Part shown: positions 7,367-8,213 of the stretch, piece by piece
Layout: each line of letters opens with the position of its first letter
Position numbering within the stretch: the first letter of the stretch is position 1
Assembly: GCA_023260815.1 (NCBI GenBank)
Contig: JALQUE010000280.1
Location: 1-8,213 of the forward strand
Source: Roseovarius sp.
GTDB lineage: Bacteria > Pseudomonadota > Alphaproteobacteria > Rhodobacterales > Rhodobacteraceae
DNA length: 8,213 bases
Direction of reading: 5' to 3'
The notes under the pieces: model-generated
The model's input: the letters and a program-made list of their open reading frames with translations, nothing else
What the model was told of the DNA's origin: nothing
Database searches by the model: none
Made by a program: the position numbers and the translations under genes

Positions 7367-7456
7367 CTAGCCCCGGTCGCGCCCCATCGAGGCGAGAAGG
7401 GCGAAAATCAGGCCGCTGACAGCAATCAATCCGATCAAAATCACAGCACTCGACAT
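7367..7456 (-). CDS. Candidate single-span membrane microprotein (29 aa)
   Basis: A minus-strand frame too short for usual gene calling begins at ATG 7456 and ends with TAG at 7367-7369. Its product starts MSSAVILIGLIAVSGLIF and continues as an unbroken hydrophobic helix to about residue 23, then ends in a charged, positively biased tail, GRDRG. Positive charge after the helix suggests a cytoplasmic C-terminus. A second in-frame ATG at 7465 would add three residues (32 aa); the later start has a weak Shine-Dalgarno-like GGGA eight bases upstream. The layout resembles known single-helix membrane peptides (KdpF, AcrZ types), but I recognise no homologue. A frame this short could be hydrophobic by chance. 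The clean helix-plus-basic-tail design is the main argument for it. Confidence 0.45.
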   Translation of the reverse strand: MSSAVILIGLIAVSGLIFALLASMGRDRG

Positions 7457-7465
7457 CGAAATCAT

Positions 7466-7614
7466 CCCAAGGTTGGCACAGCAATGTCTGTCTGGATGCG
7501 GCAGAATCAGCGCATTCCGCAACAGCTCTGCCGGAGTGTGATCCAGAACTGTTGCCGAAATGTTAACACCATCGGCGGAACTTTACCGATGCAAGGTGCT
7601 GCAAGGCCCATGGG
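7466..7614. other. Intergenic gap after the transglutaminase-like gene
   Basis: This gap separates the transglutaminase-like stop from the candidate microprotein. It holds one modest hairpin: CATCGG (7570-7575) pairs with CCGATG (7586-7591) across a 10-base loop, and in the minus-strand direction it is followed by GTGTTAACATTT rather than a T run. It might be a weak terminator or simply chance. A GTTAAC palindrome (7562-7567) and two TGCAAGG words (7590-7596, 7600-7606) are also present. A plus-strand frame from 7484 runs into the antisense of the transglutaminase-like gene and is not a convincing gene. Confidence 0.35.
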
Positions 7615-8205
7615 TCAGGTCGGTCGCGCCATTCGGATCACGATATCAAGTCGCTCGGCCCCGTCGGGCGTCAGGTGCACAGGCTCGGACAGCAGTTTGA
7701 GGGGCTGCGGGATGTCGGGTGCGGCGTAGTGATGGCCCATCGAATGGCCAAGCGCCACACGCCAACCGGGGCGCGGATCGAGGGCGGGGCGCGTCGGGCC
7801 GAGACGTGCCTTGATGTGATGCGCGATGTCCCATTCCTGCAGCTGGCCGTCGTGGCGCGTGACCACCCAGCAATGCATGTCGTGGGTGGTGCCGCCTTTT
7901 TCGGCGGGGAAGAAATAGCCGTAGATATAGCCCGCCTCGTAGCCCGCAGCGCGCAGGCTGGCGACGAGGTAGGTGTTGATATCCACGCAAGAGCCGGGTG
8001 TCAGCCCGCAGGAAAGATACGGCACCGCCTCGTGCCCGTCGTTGAAGCGGATGTCGGGATGGGCGTAGTCGAAGCGGCGTTCGGCCTCGGCGACGAGGGC
8101 GGCGATACCGGCGGCGCCGCCGCCTGCCTGTGCGGCGATGGCGCGGCTGGCCTGGGCCAGATCGTCGGCGGCGCGGGTGAAGCGGGTCTGACGGGGGGCG
8201 AACAT
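7615..8205 (-). CDS. Transglutaminase-like cysteine protein
   Basis: The product (196 residues from the ATG at 8205) has the transglutaminase/papain-like core: nucleophile C73 in GSCVDINTYLVASLRAAGY (71-89), H111 in HDMHCWVV (108-115) and D126 in EWDIAHH (124-130), the expected order and spacing of a Cys-His-Asp triad. Bacterial members act as peptidases, amidases or crosslinking enzymes; the substrate here is unknown. No signal peptide is visible in the part seen, so a cytosolic location is likely. The frame stays open to the window edge at 8213 and the eight bases before the ATG show no Shine-Dalgarno, so the true start may lie outside and an N-terminal domain could be missing. An extra cysteine, C66, lies seven residues before C73. 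It is separated from the next genes by gaps with only weak hairpins, so its link to the efflux genes is uncertain. Confidence 0.9.
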   Translation of the reverse strand: MFAPRQTRFTRAADDLAQASRAIAAQAGGGAAGIAALVAEAERRFDYAHPDIRFNDGHEAVPYLSCGLTPGSCVDINTYLVASLRAAGYEAGYIYGYFFPAEKGGTTHDMHCWVVTRHDGQLQEWDIAHHIKARLGPTRPALDPRPGWRVALGHSMGHHYAAPDIPQPLKLLSEPVHLTPDGAERLDIVIRMARPT

Positions 8206-8213
8206 CTGTTCGG

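Noticed and set aside
7135..7419. Plus-strand 94-residue frame across the leader region
   Set aside because: Its composition is Gly/Arg/Ala/Ser-biased with no domain. It opposes all the convincing genes and overlaps the start of the DmdA-like gene and most of the microprotein.
7290..7484. Minus-strand 64-residue frame
   Set aside because: It overlaps the candidate membrane microprotein in another frame. Its Cys- and Asp-rich product has no family resemblance.
7570..7591. Hairpin as an intrinsic terminator of the transglutaminase-like gene
   Set aside because: The stem is only 6 bp with a 10-base loop and is not followed by a T tract on the minus strand, so it is mentioned in the gap entry but not called as a terminator.
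7484..7729. Plus-strand 81-residue frame
   Set aside because: Its last half is antisense to the transglutaminase-like gene and the product has no recognisable features.

Overview
The window is high-GC DNA with alphaproteobacterial character. The proteins read most like those of the Rhodobacteraceae/Roseobacter group: a GcvT relative resembling DMSP demethylase, and a compact transglutaminase-like protein of a style common there. This placement rests on protein texture alone, not on a marker gene.

Every supported gene lies on the minus strand, so transcription runs from right to left. In that order: (1) a transglutaminase-fold protein with an apparent Cys-His-Asp triad (start at 8205, frame open to the window edge); (2) a 149-bp gap with one weak hairpin; (3) a candidate single-span membrane microprotein of 29 or 32 residues (7367-7456); (4) a 219-bp leader holding overlapping inverted repeats, an 11-bp direct repeat and a strong Shine-Dalgarno; (5) a DmdA/GcvT-like folate-dependent protein that starts at TTG (6032-7147); (6) after 57 bp, a periplasmic membrane-fusion adaptor (4865-5974); (7) overlapping it by ATGA, an RND (HAE-1 type) inner-membrane pump (1779-4868); (8) a 119-bp spacer with three 15-bp G-rich repeats; (9) a polytopic membrane protein of about 470 residues, whose paired motifs suggest the ion-transporter (IT) superfamily fold (247-1659); and (10) a non-coding left edge with four 11-bp tandem repeats.

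The adaptor and pump form a clear two-gene efflux unit. No outer-membrane channel gene is present, so the pump presumably recruits a TolC-type channel encoded elsewhere. The DmdA-like gene lies 57 bp upstream in the same direction and could share the transcript; whether it is functionally linked to the pump cannot be told from sequence. The IT-like transporter may be a further operon member or have its own promoter.

I see no RNA genes, mobile elements or CRISPR arrays. I found no convincing previously undescribed multi-gene system. The observations most worth a second look are the unannotated microprotein, the unusual neighbourhood of the DmdA-like gene, the unassigned transporter with matched half-repeats, and the two short tandem arrays.
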